Below are positions 36,071-45,329 of a stretch of 64,000 bases of DNA, piece by piece; positions within the stretch are counted from its first letter, which is position 1, and every line of letters begins with the position of its first letter. A program made the translations under genes and the position numbers. The stretch spans positions 124,001 through 188,000 of the forward strand of contig NZ_BDBB01000018.1 in assembly GCF_001612765.1 (NCBI RefSeq), given 5' to 3'. The DNA is from Nocardia arthritidis NBRC 100137. Lineage in GTDB: Bacteria; Actinomycetota; Actinomycetes; Mycobacteriales; Mycobacteriaceae. The notes under the pieces are model-generated. The model was not told the DNA's origin and searched no databases. It saw nothing but the letters and a program-made list of their open reading frames with translations.

Positions 36071-36238
36071 CGTTTCTCTCCTCCTCGAACCTGATTATCC
36101 ATGCAAGCAGGTGATACCTCTGGCATCACGACCTGCCGTCGAGTCCCTAGATTCCCGGCACAACCGCCGGGTGCATCTGTTGGCATTGACCGTACCCTGC
36201 CGGGCCGCACCCGTGCAGGTAGAACTGGGAAGGCTGCT

Positions 36239-36637
36239 TCAGCCCCCGATAACTCCTTGATAACCTGCGGCATCCAGCAGTTCACCGAGCGTCGCGTCGA
36301 GACTCGCCGCGTCGCCCACCTCCAACTCGAACAGCCATCCGTCACCGTAGGGATCGGTGTTCAACGTCTCCGGCTCCGAGTTCAGCATGTCGTTCACCGC
36401 AACCACTTTCGCGCTCAGCGGCGCGTAGATGTCGGACACGCTCTTGGTCGACTCCACCTCCGCGATGCTGTCCGCGGCGGCCACGTCCGCGTCCGTCTCG
36501 GGCAGCTGCACGAACACAACGTCACCGAGTTGAGACTGGGCGTAGTCGGTGATGCCCACCCGCACCCGGGTCGGTGCGATCCGGCGTACCCACTCGTGCT
36601 CCTCGGTGTAGCGCAGATCGTCGGGGGTCTGGGTCAC
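36239..36637 (-). CDS. gcvH: Glycine cleavage system H protein
   Basis: 132 residues. The lipoylated lysine sits in EVESTKSVSDIYAP (Lys65). It shuttles the aminomethyl intermediate between P, T and L proteins in glycine cleavage. Start GTG with AAAGGA upstream. No riboswitch is seen in front of it. Together with gcvP it accounts for two of the four glycine-cleavage subunits here. Confidence 0.96.
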   Translation of the reverse strand: MTQTPDDLRYTEEHEWVRRIAPTRVRVGITDYAQSQLGDVVFVQLPETDADVAAADSIAEVESTKSVSDIYAPLSAKVVAVNDMLNSEPETLNTDPYGDGWLFELEVGDAASLDATLGELLDAAGYQGVIGG

Positions 36638-36679
36638 AGGCCGTCCTTTCGTTTGAACGTTGCACGCAAACTCTATCGG

Positions 36680-37327
36680 CTACGCCGTCCGGTGCCCCAC
36701 AGCCGGTATCGCTCTTGCGACCGCGATGGCCCTACCGGTATAGAGCACGCCGGTCCAGACGTAGACCGCGGTGCCCCAGATCAGCAAGGCCGCGCCGAAG
36801 GCGCGCCCGAAACCGTCGGCGGCCCAGTCCATCTGCCCCGCCAGCAGCCAGGGCAGCGCGGACATCAGCGCGAAGGTGGCCGCCTTGCCGAGGTAGATCA
36901 CCTCCGGCGGGGGCAGTTCGCGGCGTTTGTACACCGACAGCGTCGCGGTGAGCACGAGGTCGCGCCCGACCAGGATCGCCGCCACCCACCACGGCATCAG
37001 GCCGCGGATCACGAACGCCGCCAGCGTGGTGACCAGATAGAGCCGGTCGACGAACGGATCCAGCAGCGCCCCCAGCCGCGAGGACTGATCGAGCAGCCGG
37101 GCGAGCTTGCCGTCCAGGAAGTCGGTGACGCCGCTGGCGATCAGGAGCGCGAACGCCCAGCCATCGGCCCGCTCGATCAGCAGCAACCACAGAAACAGCG
37201 GAACTCCGAGCAGGCGCAGCACGCTCAGCACGTTCGGGACGGTCAGGACGCGATCGGCGAAGACGCCGCGCACTCCGCCGCCTGTGGCGCGTTCCTCCGG
37301 TTGGGTGGTGCCCGATTCGGTTGTCAC
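36680..37327 (-). CDS. CDP-alcohol phosphatidyltransferase (PgsA2-like)
   Basis: 215 residues with about five or six membrane helices. The full CDP-alcohol transferase motif is present: D69-F-L-D72-G-K-L-A-R ... G86 ... D90 ... D94. It attaches an alcohol headgroup to CDP-diacylglycerol at the membrane; the M. tuberculosis positional counterpart is PgsA2 (Rv1822), whose product is not certain. The GTG at 37327 is chosen because upstream in-frame codons are not conserved-looking. First gene of the minus-strand run that continues to the MerR gene. Confidence 0.9.
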   Translation of the reverse strand: MTTESGTTQPEERATGGGVRGVFADRVLTVPNVLSVLRLLGVPLFLWLLLIERADGWAFALLIASGVTDFLDGKLARLLDQSSRLGALLDPFVDRLYLVTTLAAFVIRGLMPWWVAAILVGRDLVLTATLSVYKRRELPPPEVIYLGKAATFALMSALPWLLAGQMDWAADGFGRAFGAALLIWGTAVYVWTGVLYTGRAIAVARAIPAVGHRTA

Positions 37328-37493
37328 GACCCGTGCATACCTCACCGGCCCCGGTCCCCGCCATCTCCACGCGTCGAATTTCCGGATATCGGCCTCAGCA
37401 CGCGCGTGCGAGGATGGTTTCCGCCACAGCACGCCGGTGACCGAATGATTCGAAATATTTCTCATTGTGTGGCCGGGTGAGCGAGAGGAAGTC

Positions 37494-39188
37494 ATGTCCG
37501 CATTCGACTACGACGTGGTGGTGATCGGTTCCGGTTTCGGCGGCAGCGTCAGCGCTCTGCGACTCACCGAGAAGGGCTACCGGGTGGGTGTACTGGAGGC
37601 AGGCCGCCGCTGGAACGCCGAGGACATCCCGCGCACGAATTGGAATGTCCGCAAGTCGATCTGGGCCCCGCGCCTCGGCCTGACCGGACCGCAGCGGATC
37701 AGCCTGCTCGGCAAGTGCGCCGTGTTCTCCGGCGCCGGTGTCGGCGGCGGCTCGCTGATCTACGGGAACACGCTGTACGAACCGCTGCCGAACTTCTACA
37801 CCGACCGGCAGTGGGCGCATATCACCGACTGGCGCGCGGAGCTGGCCCCGTACTACGACCAGGCCAAGCGCATGCTCGGCGTGGCGCCCAACCCGCGCAC
37901 GACCCCGGCCGACGAGGTGATCCGGGGGATCGCCGAGGACCTCGGCGTGGCCGACACCTACCATCCGACCGAGGTCGGGGTGTTCTTCAACGAGAGCGCT
38001 CCCGGCGCCGAGGTCGACGACCCGTATTTCGGCGGCGCGGGCCCGCGCCGCACCGGCTGTGTGCACTGCGCGCGCTGCTTCACCGGCTGCCCGCACAACG
38101 CCAAGAACACCACCACGACCAACTACCTCCACCTTGCCGAACGGGCCGGGGCGCGGGTTCACCCGCTCACCACGGCCACCGCCGTGCGACCGCTGCCCGG
38201 CGGCGGGTACGCCGTCGACACCCAGCGTTCCGGCCGGTGGATCCGCAAGCAGCGCAGAACCTTCACCGCCCAGCAGGTCGTGTTCGCCGGCGCCGCGCTC
38301 GGCACGCAGAAGCTGCTGCACAAGATGCGCGACGACGGCGTGCTGGCGCACCTGTCGCCCCGGCTGGGCGAACTGACCCGCAGCAATTCCGAGGCCATCC
38401 TCAACGTGGTCAGCCGCGCCCGCCGCGATTTCGCCGAGGGCATCGCGATCACCTCCTCGATCCACCCGGAGCCCGACACCCACGTCGAGGTGTGTCACTA
38501 CGGCAAACGCCAGAACGCGCTGTTCCCGATGTCGGTGCCCATCGTGGACGGCGGGGCGTTCCGCTTCCTGCGCTTCCTGCTGGCGATCGTGCTGCATCCG
38601 CTGGTGTTCCTGCGCAGTCTCGACGCGCGGCATGCCTCGGAGAAGTCGGTGATCCTGCTGATCATGCAGTCGCTGGACAACTCGCTGACCTCGTTCCGCA
38701 AGCGCGGGCGGCTGCGGACCAGGCAGGGCACCGGCGAGCCGAACCCGACCTGGATCCCGCTGGCCCACGACATCGGCAGGCGGTTCGGCGCCAAGGTCGA
38801 CGGCGACACCCACGGGCTGATCATGGATGTGTTCGACATTCCCGCCACGGCCCACTACATCGGCGGATGCGTGATCGGCGACGGCCCCCGGACCGGCGTG
38901 GTGGACGCGTATCAGCGGGTCTACGGCCATCCCGGCCTGCACGTGGCGGACGGTTCGGCGGTGACCGCCAATCTCGGCGTGAACCCGTCGCTGACGATCA
39001 CCGCGCAGGCCGAGCGCGCCATGGCCTACTGGCCCAACCGCGACGATCCCGACCCCAGGCCGGAACTGGGCTCGCCCTACCGGCGCATCGCTGCGGTGCC
39101 CCCGGCGCATCCCACGGTGCCCGCGGCGGCGCCGGGCGCGCTGCGGCTGCCGATCGAGCCGGCGCCGCCCAGCGTTCCGGCGCGATGA
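37494..39188 (+). CDS. choD: GMC-family cholesterol oxidase-like flavoprotein (ChoD type)
   Basis: 564 residues. FAD motif GSGFGGS at residues 12-18, GAGVGGGSLIYGN, and the C-terminal NLGVNPSLTITAQAERAM typical of GMC enzymes. A Cys cluster CVHCARCFTGCPHNAKNT occupies the middle, as in mycobacterial ChoD (Rv3409c). Probable oxidation of sterol 3-hydroxyl groups with O2, though the mycobacterial enzyme's cholesterol oxidase activity is debated. No signal peptide. ATG with GAGGAA upstream. Confidence 0.82.
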   Translation: MSAFDYDVVVIGSGFGGSVSALRLTEKGYRVGVLEAGRRWNAEDIPRTNWNVRKSIWAPRLGLTGPQRISLLGKCAVFSGAGVGGGSLIYGNTLYEPLPNFYTDRQWAHITDWRAELAPYYDQAKRMLGVAPNPRTTPADEVIRGIAEDLGVADTYHPTEVGVFFNESAPGAEVDDPYFGGAGPRRTGCVHCARCFTGCPHNAKNTTTTNYLHLAERAGARVHPLTTATAVRPLPGGGYAVDTQRSGRWIRKQRRTFTAQQVVFAGAALGTQKLLHKMRDDGVLAHLSPRLGELTRSNSEAILNVVSRARRDFAEGIAITSSIHPEPDTHVEVCHYGKRQNALFPMSVPIVDGGAFRFLRFLLAIVLHPLVFLRSLDARHASEKSVILLIMQSLDNSLTSFRKRGRLRTRQGTGEPNPTWIPLAHDIGRRFGAKVDGDTHGLIMDVFDIPATAHYIGGCVIGDGPRTGVVDAYQRVYGHPGLHVADGSAVTANLGVNPSLTITAQAERAMAYWPNRDDPDPRPELGSPYRRIAAVPPAHPTVPAAAPGALRLPIEPAPPSVPAR

Positions 39189-39224
39189 GGGCGAGGCCAC
39201 GCAGCATGAACGGTCGGTTCCGGC

Positions 39225-39230
39225 TAGCGT
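39225..39230 (+). promoter_or_regulatory. -10 element of a leaderless promoter for the DUF2252 gene
   Basis: TAGCGT ends eight bases before the GTG at 39239, with no ribosome site between, within the 50-base gap after the ChoD-type gene. Confidence 0.35.
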
Positions 39231-39238
39231 GAGCCGTT

Positions 39239-40636
39239 GTGTCGGACAGTGGTATCGATCTGCGCTCCTACGTGCCCGCGGAGGAGGTCCGCGCCCGCGG
39301 ACACGCACTGCGTCAGCGGGTTCCGGTCATTGCACGGGACCGGGAGGCGACCAGCGTGCGACGGCCGGGTGTGCTCGACTTCATCGAGGCGAGCAACGCG
39401 GGCCGGCTTGCGCATCTGATACCGCTGCGGATCGGGCGGATGATCGCCTCGCCGTTCACCTTCTACCGGGGCGCGGCGGGTCTGATGGCGGCCGATCTGG
39501 CGGGTGGCCCGGACAGTGGGCTCAGCGCCCAGCTGTGCGGTGACGCGCACGCGGCGAACTTCGGCCTGTACGGCACCGCGCGCGGCGAGATCATCATGGA
39601 CATAAACGATTTCGACGAGACCGTGCCCGGCCCGTGGGAGTGGGATCTGGAGCGGCTGGCGGCCAGCTTGGTGCTGGCCGGACGCGAGGCGGGCGCCGAC
39701 GAGGACGAGTGCCGCACCGCGGCGCGCGACGCCGCCCGCTCCTACCGCCTGGCCGCGGACGAGCTGGCCGCGATGCCGTTCATGACGTCATGGTGCGCGC
39801 TTCCCGACGAGTCGGTGATCACCCGAGCCAAGGCCGACGCCCTGCTCGACGACTTCAAGAAGGCGGCCAAGAAGGCCCGCAAGAACACCAGCGCCAAGGT
39901 GGTGGCGAAGTGGACCGAGCACCTGGATGACCACCAGACCGGCATCCGCAAGCACCGCTTCGTCAGCGATCCCCCGATCCTCACCGCGGTGGACGAGCAC
40001 GTCGCGGCGGCGGTGATCGGCGGGCTGGAGCGCTACGCCGATACCCTGCCCGAGTCCCGGCGCACCCTGCTGACCCGATTCGCGGTGTCGGACATCGCGT
40101 TCCGGATCGTCGGGACCGGAAGCGTCGGCTTGCACAGCTACCTCGCGCTGCTGCACGGCAACGACGGCGAAGCGCTGGTCCTACAGGTGAAGCAGGCCGC
40201 GTCGGCGGCACTCGCCCCGTTCCTGCCGTCCCGTGCCGTGCGCCACGAGGGAGAGCGAATCGTGCAGGGGGCGCGGCTCGTCCAGTCCGAATCCGACATC
40301 CTGCTCGGCTGGACCTCGCTCGCCCCGGCCCCTGATGGTGCCGAATTGCCTTTCATCGTACGGCAATTCCGCAACCTGAAGGGCAGCATCGATCCCGCCG
40401 AGCTGCCCGCGACCGATTTGGACGACTACGGACGGCTGGCGGGCGCGCTGCTGGCCCGGGCCCATTCCCGGTCGCTGGATCCGCGCTTGCTGTCGGGCTA
40501 TCTGGACGGTGACGAGCGCTTCGACGACGCGGTGGCCGCGTTCGCGGTGCGCTACGCCGACCGCACCGAGGCCGACCATGCCGAACTGGTCGAGGCCGTG
40601 CGGACCGGCCGGGTCGACGCCACGGAACCGGAGTAG
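39239..40636 (+). CDS. DUF2252 protein (kinase-like fold)
   Basis: 465 residues. The conserved LCGDAHAANFGLYGTARGEIIMDINDFDE block (residues about 100-128) resembles the catalytic and Mg-binding loops of aminoglycoside-phosphotransferase-like kinases, with Asp and His placed as in that fold; PWEWDLERLAASLVLAGRE follows. Soluble. DUF2252 proteins are widespread in actinobacteria but their substrate is unknown. GTG start next to a -10 element suggests a leaderless message. Confidence 0.85.
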   Translation: MSDSGIDLRSYVPAEEVRARGHALRQRVPVIARDREATSVRRPGVLDFIEASNAGRLAHLIPLRIGRMIASPFTFYRGAAGLMAADLAGGPDSGLSAQLCGDAHAANFGLYGTARGEIIMDINDFDETVPGPWEWDLERLAASLVLAGREAGADEDECRTAARDAARSYRLAADELAAMPFMTSWCALPDESVITRAKADALLDDFKKAAKKARKNTSAKVVAKWTEHLDDHQTGIRKHRFVSDPPILTAVDEHVAAAVIGGLERYADTLPESRRTLLTRFAVSDIAFRIVGTGSVGLHSYLALLHGNDGEALVLQVKQAASAALAPFLPSRAVRHEGERIVQGARLVQSESDILLGWTSLAPAPDGAELPFIVRQFRNLKGSIDPAELPATDLDDYGRLAGALLARAHSRSLDPRLLSGYLDGDERFDDAVAAFAVRYADRTEADHAELVEAVRTGRVDATEPE

Positions 40637-40754
40637 CGGCTCCACCGGGGGGCGCGCACCCGACACGCCGTTCGCGCGGCGTGGGCGCGGCGAACCCGTT
40701 GCGGCACCTCGTATCCTGTCCACTGTCGAGTGTCGACGTGAAGGGTGGCCGCCA

Positions 40755-41651
40755 ATGCTCGTGCGAGTCCAGAACGCCGCAGGCACCAATGCCGAGCGCG
40801 CGCTGATCGATTGGCTGCGCACCTGGAAGGACTCCGCGAGTCCGCACGGTGTCGCGACGATCACCTGCAGCCTGTTCCACAAGGATCGGCTGCACCAGTT
40901 CGATGCCGTGATCTGGACACCGACCAGCTGCGTGGTGATCGAGGCCGACGCGCTCGTCGCCCGCCAGGACGGTGTGCTCGAGGTCCCGCTGAACGGGCCG
41001 TGGAGCATCAACGGCGAACCGATGGCGACGGAGAGCCGCGACCGCCGCACACCGCTGGACAAGTCCCGCGAGCACACCTTCGCACTGCAGGAATGGCTGG
41101 CCGCCCGTGGTCTCGGGCAGCGCGTCGTGCACGGCGTCGCGCTGCTCGTCACGTTGTCCGGCGCCCAGCTCCAGCTCGAACAGCGCTGGGCCGATCCGAG
41201 TTTCGACGTGATCATCGGCGACGATCCCGGCCGGCTCCGGCACTACTTCGACGCGCTCGCCGCCGAGGAGAAACACCTCTGGACGGCCAACGACGTCGCC
41301 GTCGCGTTCCGCGGGCTCGGCATCCTGCCCTATCTGCCCGCACCGCAGGAACTGATCAACGAGGGCTTCCTCGGCCCGATCGACATCACGCTCTGGCACG
41401 GCGGCCCCAATCAGGCGCAGGCAGAGGCCTACGCGGAGGAACTCGCGCAGGCCGAACGGGAGGCACACGCGTCCCGGTACGCCATCCGGGCTCCGTGGTA
41501 CAGCCCGTGGAAGTTGTATCCCCGGGAGACCGGTGACCTCGACTTCGGCCGCGCGGTGATGCGCACCCTCCTGGCCATCGGCATGGTGGTCGGCTTCGTC
41601 TGGGTGGTGTGGTTTCTGGTCACCGCGTTGACGACGTACGGGCCGGGCTGA
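40755..41651 (+). CDS. NERD-like (nuclease-related) protein with C-terminal membrane segment
   Basis: 298 residues. The N-terminal 130 residues follow the nuclease-related domain pattern (GTNAERALIDWLRTW; HQFDAVIWTPTSCVVIEADAL), a restriction-endonuclease-like fold in which Asp and Glu of D-X-n-E would bind metal. The C-terminus has a membrane helix (LLAIGMVVGFVWVVWFLVTAL). A -10-like TATCCT at about 40709 and AAGGGTGG before the ATG serve it. Function unknown; nuclease activity of the family is rarely shown. Confidence 0.75.
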   Translation: MLVRVQNAAGTNAERALIDWLRTWKDSASPHGVATITCSLFHKDRLHQFDAVIWTPTSCVVIEADALVARQDGVLEVPLNGPWSINGEPMATESRDRRTPLDKSREHTFALQEWLAARGLGQRVVHGVALLVTLSGAQLQLEQRWADPSFDVIIGDDPGRLRHYFDALAAEEKHLWTANDVAVAFRGLGILPYLPAPQELINEGFLGPIDITLWHGGPNQAQAEAYAEELAQAEREAHASRYAIRAPWYSPWKLYPRETGDLDFGRAVMRTLLAIGMVVGFVWVVWFLVTALTTYGPG

Positions 41652-41677
41652 TCGGCCGCGCGCGGGCGGCGGCCGAT
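41651..41677. terminator. Bidirectional hairpin between convergent genes
   Basis: Nine-base-pair stem ATCGGCCGC / GCGGCCGAT with a nine-base loop, in the 36-base gap between the NERD gene and the convergent acyl-CoA oxidase gene. Confidence 0.5.
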
Positions 41678-41687
41678 CGCGGCAGCC

Positions 41688-43640
41688 CTACGAAGACGCC
41701 GAGATCGGCTGGGTCCGCTCCAAGACGCTCGCGTCGTCGAGCATGGCCGCGCGCAGCATCGACTCGGGCACACCCATGGCCTCGACCAGGGTCAGCGCGT
41801 GCGGACGCAGCCGGTCGACCAGCTCGTTCACGCCACGGCGCACGGTCTTGGCCCGGTCCACCGACATGAACCGGTGCATGATGTACCAGGCCTGGTTCTC
41901 TTCGATCGTGGAGTAGACGAACAGGTCGCACATCCAGTCGGCGATTTCACGCGCCTCGGGATCCTCGATGTCGGAGATGCCCTCGATGAACGCCTCGAGC
42001 ACCAGGCGGTCGATGTGCGCCGCGCCCGCGGCCAGGATGTGGTCCTGGGCATTGTTGAACGCCTCGAACGGACCGGTCTCCTCGGCCCTGGCGCGCAGCC
42101 GGTGGGCCGCGGTCCGGACCAGGTAGTCCTCGCGGTCGGCGAACAACTGCAGCTGCACCACCCGGCGGGACAGGTCGCCCTCGTCGATGGAGTCGTCTCC
42201 TCGGTCGCGCAGGGTCTGGATGAGCTGGCGCACGCCGGACCGCTTGCGCACCACGTCACCGGCCATGGTGGCGGCGAAGCGCACCCAGCCCAGCGCGTCC
42301 AGGTCGCGCACCTCGTCGGCGTAGGAGGTGAGCAGTTCCTTGGCCACCAGCTGGGTGAGCACGACGTTGTCGCCCTCGAAAGTGGTGAAGACGTCGGTGT
42401 CGGCCTTCAACGTGACCAGCCGGTTCTCCGTGAGGTAGCCCGCGCCGCCGCACGCTTCGCGGCACTCCTGGATGGCGCGGGTGGCGTGGTTGGTCTGCGC
42501 GACCTTCAGGCCGGCGGCGCGCTTCTCCAGCGCGCGCTGGGCGCCCGCCTCGAGGTTCTGGCCGGTCTGCACCAGATGCATCCGGCGCACCAGGTCGTTC
42601 TGCGCGAACGCGAGGGCGTAGGACTTGGCGACCAGCGGCAGCAGCCTGCGCTGATGGCTGCGGTAGTCCAGCAGCACCGTCTCCACACCGGTGTCGGGGT
42701 CGGAGAACTGCCTGCGTTGCAGGGCGTAGCGCACCGCGATGCTCAGCGCGACCCGCGCGCCGGCCGCCGCCGCGCCGCCGACGCTGACCCGCCCGCGCAC
42801 CAGGGTGCCGAGCGTGGTGAAGAACCGGCGGCTCGGGTTCTCGATCTCTGAGCTGTAGGTGCCGTCCGGCGCGACGTCGGCATAGCGGTTGAGCAGATTC
42901 TCCCGGGGCACCCGCACGTGGTCGAAGACGATGCGCCCGTTGTCCACGCCGGGCAGGCCGCCTTTGAGGCCGTCGTCGTAGGTGGTGACGCCGGCCAGGT
43001 CGGCGCCGTTCTCGTCGCGGATCGGCACCAGCAGGCAGTGCACGCCCTTGTTCTCGCCGAGCGTGATCAGCTGGGCGAACACCGCGGCCATCCGCGCGTG
43101 TTCGGCCGCGCCGCCGATGTAGTCCTTGCGGGCCGACGGCGTCGGCGAGTGCACCACGAACTCCTGGGTCTGCGGGTCGTAGGTCGCCGTGGTCTCCAGG
43201 TTCGCGACGTCGCTGCCGTGCCCGGACTCGGTCATGGCGAAGCAACCGAGCAGGTCCAGCGAGATCAAGCGCTCGATGTACTCGCGGTGCCGTTCGGTGC
43301 CGAGGTTCTCCACCGCGCCACCGAACAGTCCCCACTGCACGCCCGATTTCACCCACAGCGACAGGTCCGCGTACGCCAGCATCTCCAGCCCGACCACCGC
43401 CGCACCCGGTTCACTGGTGCCGCCGTTCTCCCGGCGGAACCCGCGCTCGGCGAATCCCATGGTGGAGATCGCCTTCATCTGCTCGAGCACCCGCGCTCGC
43501 GCGGCCTTGTAGTCCAGGTAGGGGTCGCCGGTGAACTCCTCCCCGGCCAGCAGGGTCCGGGCTTCGTCCCGGACGGCCGCCCAGGGTCCGTCGAGTGCCG
43601 CGCGTAGGTGGTCCGCCGTCGTTGCCGTGCCGCTAGTCAT
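41688..43640 (-). CDS. Acyl-CoA oxidase/dehydrogenase-family flavoprotein
   Basis: 650 residues, larger than typical acyl-CoA dehydrogenases and with the acyl-CoA oxidase architecture: GCFAMTESGHGSDVANLETTA (FAD-binding), ECREACGGAGYLTENRLVTLKAD, and VFTTFEGDNVVLTQLVAKELL carrying the likely catalytic Glu; a long C-terminal extension follows. Expected alpha-beta desaturation of acyl-CoAs, with electron transfer to O2 (oxidase) or ETF unresolved. Divergent from the TetR gene at 43744, sharing its 103-base promoter region. Confidence 0.88.
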   Translation of the reverse strand: MTSGTATTADHLRAALDGPWAAVRDEARTLLAGEEFTGDPYLDYKAARARVLEQMKAISTMGFAERGFRRENGGTSEPGAAVVGLEMLAYADLSLWVKSGVQWGLFGGAVENLGTERHREYIERLISLDLLGCFAMTESGHGSDVANLETTATYDPQTQEFVVHSPTPSARKDYIGGAAEHARMAAVFAQLITLGENKGVHCLLVPIRDENGADLAGVTTYDDGLKGGLPGVDNGRIVFDHVRVPRENLLNRYADVAPDGTYSSEIENPSRRFFTTLGTLVRGRVSVGGAAAAGARVALSIAVRYALQRRQFSDPDTGVETVLLDYRSHQRRLLPLVAKSYALAFAQNDLVRRMHLVQTGQNLEAGAQRALEKRAAGLKVAQTNHATRAIQECREACGGAGYLTENRLVTLKADTDVFTTFEGDNVVLTQLVAKELLTSYADEVRDLDALGWVRFAATMAGDVVRKRSGVRQLIQTLRDRGDDSIDEGDLSRRVVQLQLFADREDYLVRTAAHRLRARAEETGPFEAFNNAQDHILAAGAAHIDRLVLEAFIEGISDIEDPEAREIADWMCDLFVYSTIEENQAWYIMHRFMSVDRAKTVRRGVNELVDRLRPHALTLVEAMGVPESMLRAAMLDDASVLERTQPISASS

Positions 43641-43716
43641 GCCTCGACGATAGCCCGGTACACCGGCGGCAAACCGTGATGCGCGACAACCCCGGAAGAG
43701 GGTCTTGCTAGACTGT

Positions 43717-43751
43717 TGAACATGTGTTTAATATACTGAACATGTGTTTAA
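43717..43751. promoter_or_regulatory. Tandem 15-base operator repeat and leaderless TetR promoter
   Basis: TGAACATGTGTTTAA occurs twice (43717-43731 and 43737-43751), five bases apart; each contains the inverted half sites AACA/TGTT. A -10-like TAATAT (43729-43734) with TTGCTA 18 bases upstream lies between them, and the GTG start at 43744 is inside the second repeat. Autorepression by the TetR protein is the natural reading. Confidence 0.6.
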
Positions 43752-44397
43752 CCAACAGCCCGTTCCGCAAGGATCCGCCGAGGATCTGACCACCGCGGCC
43801 CGCATTCGCGATACCGCGATCGAGGTGTTCGGCGAGCACGGATTCCAGGTCGGAGTCCGCAAGATCGCCGCCGCCGCCGGTGTCTCGCCGGGGTTGGTCA
43901 ACCATCACTTCGGTTCCAAAGACGGCCTGCGCGCCGCCTGCGACGACCGAGTCCTGCAGCTGATCCGCGACGAGAAGGTCAAGGCGATCACCGCGTCGTC
44001 GATGAAGGCGGGCATGCTCGACGCCCTGGCCGAGGTCGAGTCGTACGCGCCGCTGGTCGCCTATATGGTGCGCAGCCTGCAGGCAGGCGGACCGATGGCG
44101 GAATCGTTGTTCGAGCACATGGCCGCCGATGCCGAGGGTTATCTCGAGAAGGCGGTCGAGGCGGGCAGGATCAAGCCGAGTCGCGATCCGGCGGCGCGCG
44201 CCCGCTATCTGATGATGCTGAACGTCGGCGCGACCATGCTGTACATGCAGATGCGCCAGCACCGCGACGAGAAGATCGACTATCGCAAGGCGATTCGCGA
44301 ACTCACCGAAGAACTCACCCCACCGGCCCTGGAGTTCTACACCCAAGGGCTGATCACCGATCCCACGATCTTGGACACATTCACCAAGGAGAAGTGA
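43744..44397 (+). CDS. TetR-family regulator of the downstream ABC exporter (RaaS-like)
   Basis: 217 residues. Helix-turn-helix [49 protein letters not shown] at residues about 19-65 and a helical ligand domain. Size, gene order and neighbours match Rv1219c (RaaS) with Rv1218c-Rv1217c of M. tuberculosis, where the regulator represses a multidrug-type exporter and affects persistence. The GTG lies inside the operator, fitting a leaderless, self-controlled message. Confidence 0.88.
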   Translation: MFNQQPVPQGSAEDLTTAARIRDTAIEVFGEHGFQVGVRKIAAAAGVSPGLVNHHFGSKDGLRAACDDRVLQLIRDEKVKAITASSMKAGMLDALAEVESYAPLVAYMVRSLQAGGPMAESLFEHMAADAEGYLEKAVEAGRIKPSRDPAARARYLMMLNVGATMLYMQMRQHRDEKIDYRKAIRELTEELTPPALEFYTQGLITDPTILDTFTKEK

Positions 44398-45329
44398 TGT
44401 CCGACATCATCGAAGTCCGCGGTCTCCGCAAGACTTTCGGTCACGTCACCGCGCTGGACTGCCTCGACCTCAGGGTCACCGAGGGCGAGATCCACGGCTT
44501 CCTCGGCCCCAACGGCGCGGGCAAGTCCACCACCATCCGCGTACTACTCGGCATCCTGCGCGCCACGGGCGGGCAAGCCAGGCTGTTCGGGCGCGACCCG
44601 TGGGCCGACGCGGTCGCCCTGCACCGCGAATTGGCTTACGTGCCAGGCGATGTGACGCTGTGGCCGTCGCTGTCGGGCGGGGAGACCATCGACCTGCTCT
44701 CCCGGATGCGAGGCGGTCTCGACGAGAAACGAAGGGACGAGCTGATCGAGCGCTTCGACCTCGATCCCCGCAAGAAGGCGCGCACCTACTCCAAGGGTAA
44801 CCGCCAGAAGGTCGCGCTGGTCGCGGCGCTGGCCTCCGGCGCGCGGCTGCTGCTGCTCGACGAGCCGACCTCGGGGCTGGACCCGCTGATGGAGCAGGTC
44901 TTCCGGGAGTGTGTGCACGAGGCGCGCGAGCGCGGCGCGACGGTCCTGCTGTCGAGCCACATCTTGTCCGAGGTCGAGGCGCTGTGCGACCGGGTGACCA
45001 TCATCCGGGCCGGGCGCACGGTGGAGAGCGGGTCGCTGTCGGACCTGCGCCACCTCTCGCGCACATCGATCACCGCCGAATTGGTCGGCGACGCGGGCGA
45101 TCTGAGCCGCATCCCCGGCGTAGAGGACATCGAGTTCGACGACCACACGCTGCGCTGCCAGGTCGACAACGAGCACTTGGGCGCGCTGATCCGGGTACTC
45201 GGCGACGCGGGCGTGCGCAGCCTGACCAGCACGCCGCCGACGCTCGAGGAGCTGTTCCTGCGGCATTACCACGTCGACGGCCACGACGCCGAGTCCGCCA
45301 CGGTCACCGGGGAGAAGGTGCGAGCATGA
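44397..45329 (+). CDS. ABC exporter ATP-binding protein (Rv1218c type)
   Basis: 310 residues. Walker [11 protein letters not shown] near residue 40, a YSKGNRQK signature in place of LSGGQ as in many drug exporters, Walker [15 protein letters not shown], and a C-terminal extension with strands ([19 protein letters not shown]). The ATG overlaps the TetR stop, and AAGGAGAA precedes it; the next gene overlaps by ATGA. Energises the permease that follows. Confidence 0.92.
   Translation: MSDIIEVRGLRKTFGHVTALDCLDLRVTEGEIHGFLGPNGAGKSTTIRVLLGILRATGGQARLFGRDPWADAVALHRELAYVPGDVTLWPSLSGGETIDLLSRMRGGLDEKRRDELIERFDLDPRKKARTYSKGNRQKVALVAALASGARLLLLDEPTSGLDPLMEQVFRECVHEARERGATVLLSSHILSEVEALCDRVTIIRAGRTVESGSLSDLRHLSRTSITAELVGDAGDLSRIPGVEDIEFDDHTLRCQVDNEHLGALIRVLGDAGVRSLTSTPPTLEELFLRHYHVDGHDAESATVTGEKVRA

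Noticed and set aside
37395..39308. Long minus-strand frame opposite the ChoD-type gene
   Set aside because: Shadow of the oxidase gene; the plus strand shows intact FAD and GMC motifs.
43717..43751. Reading the AACATGTGTT repeats as KstR boxes
   Set aside because: KstR needs AAC and GTT separated by two bases; here the spacing is wrong and the sites fit a local TetR operator better.
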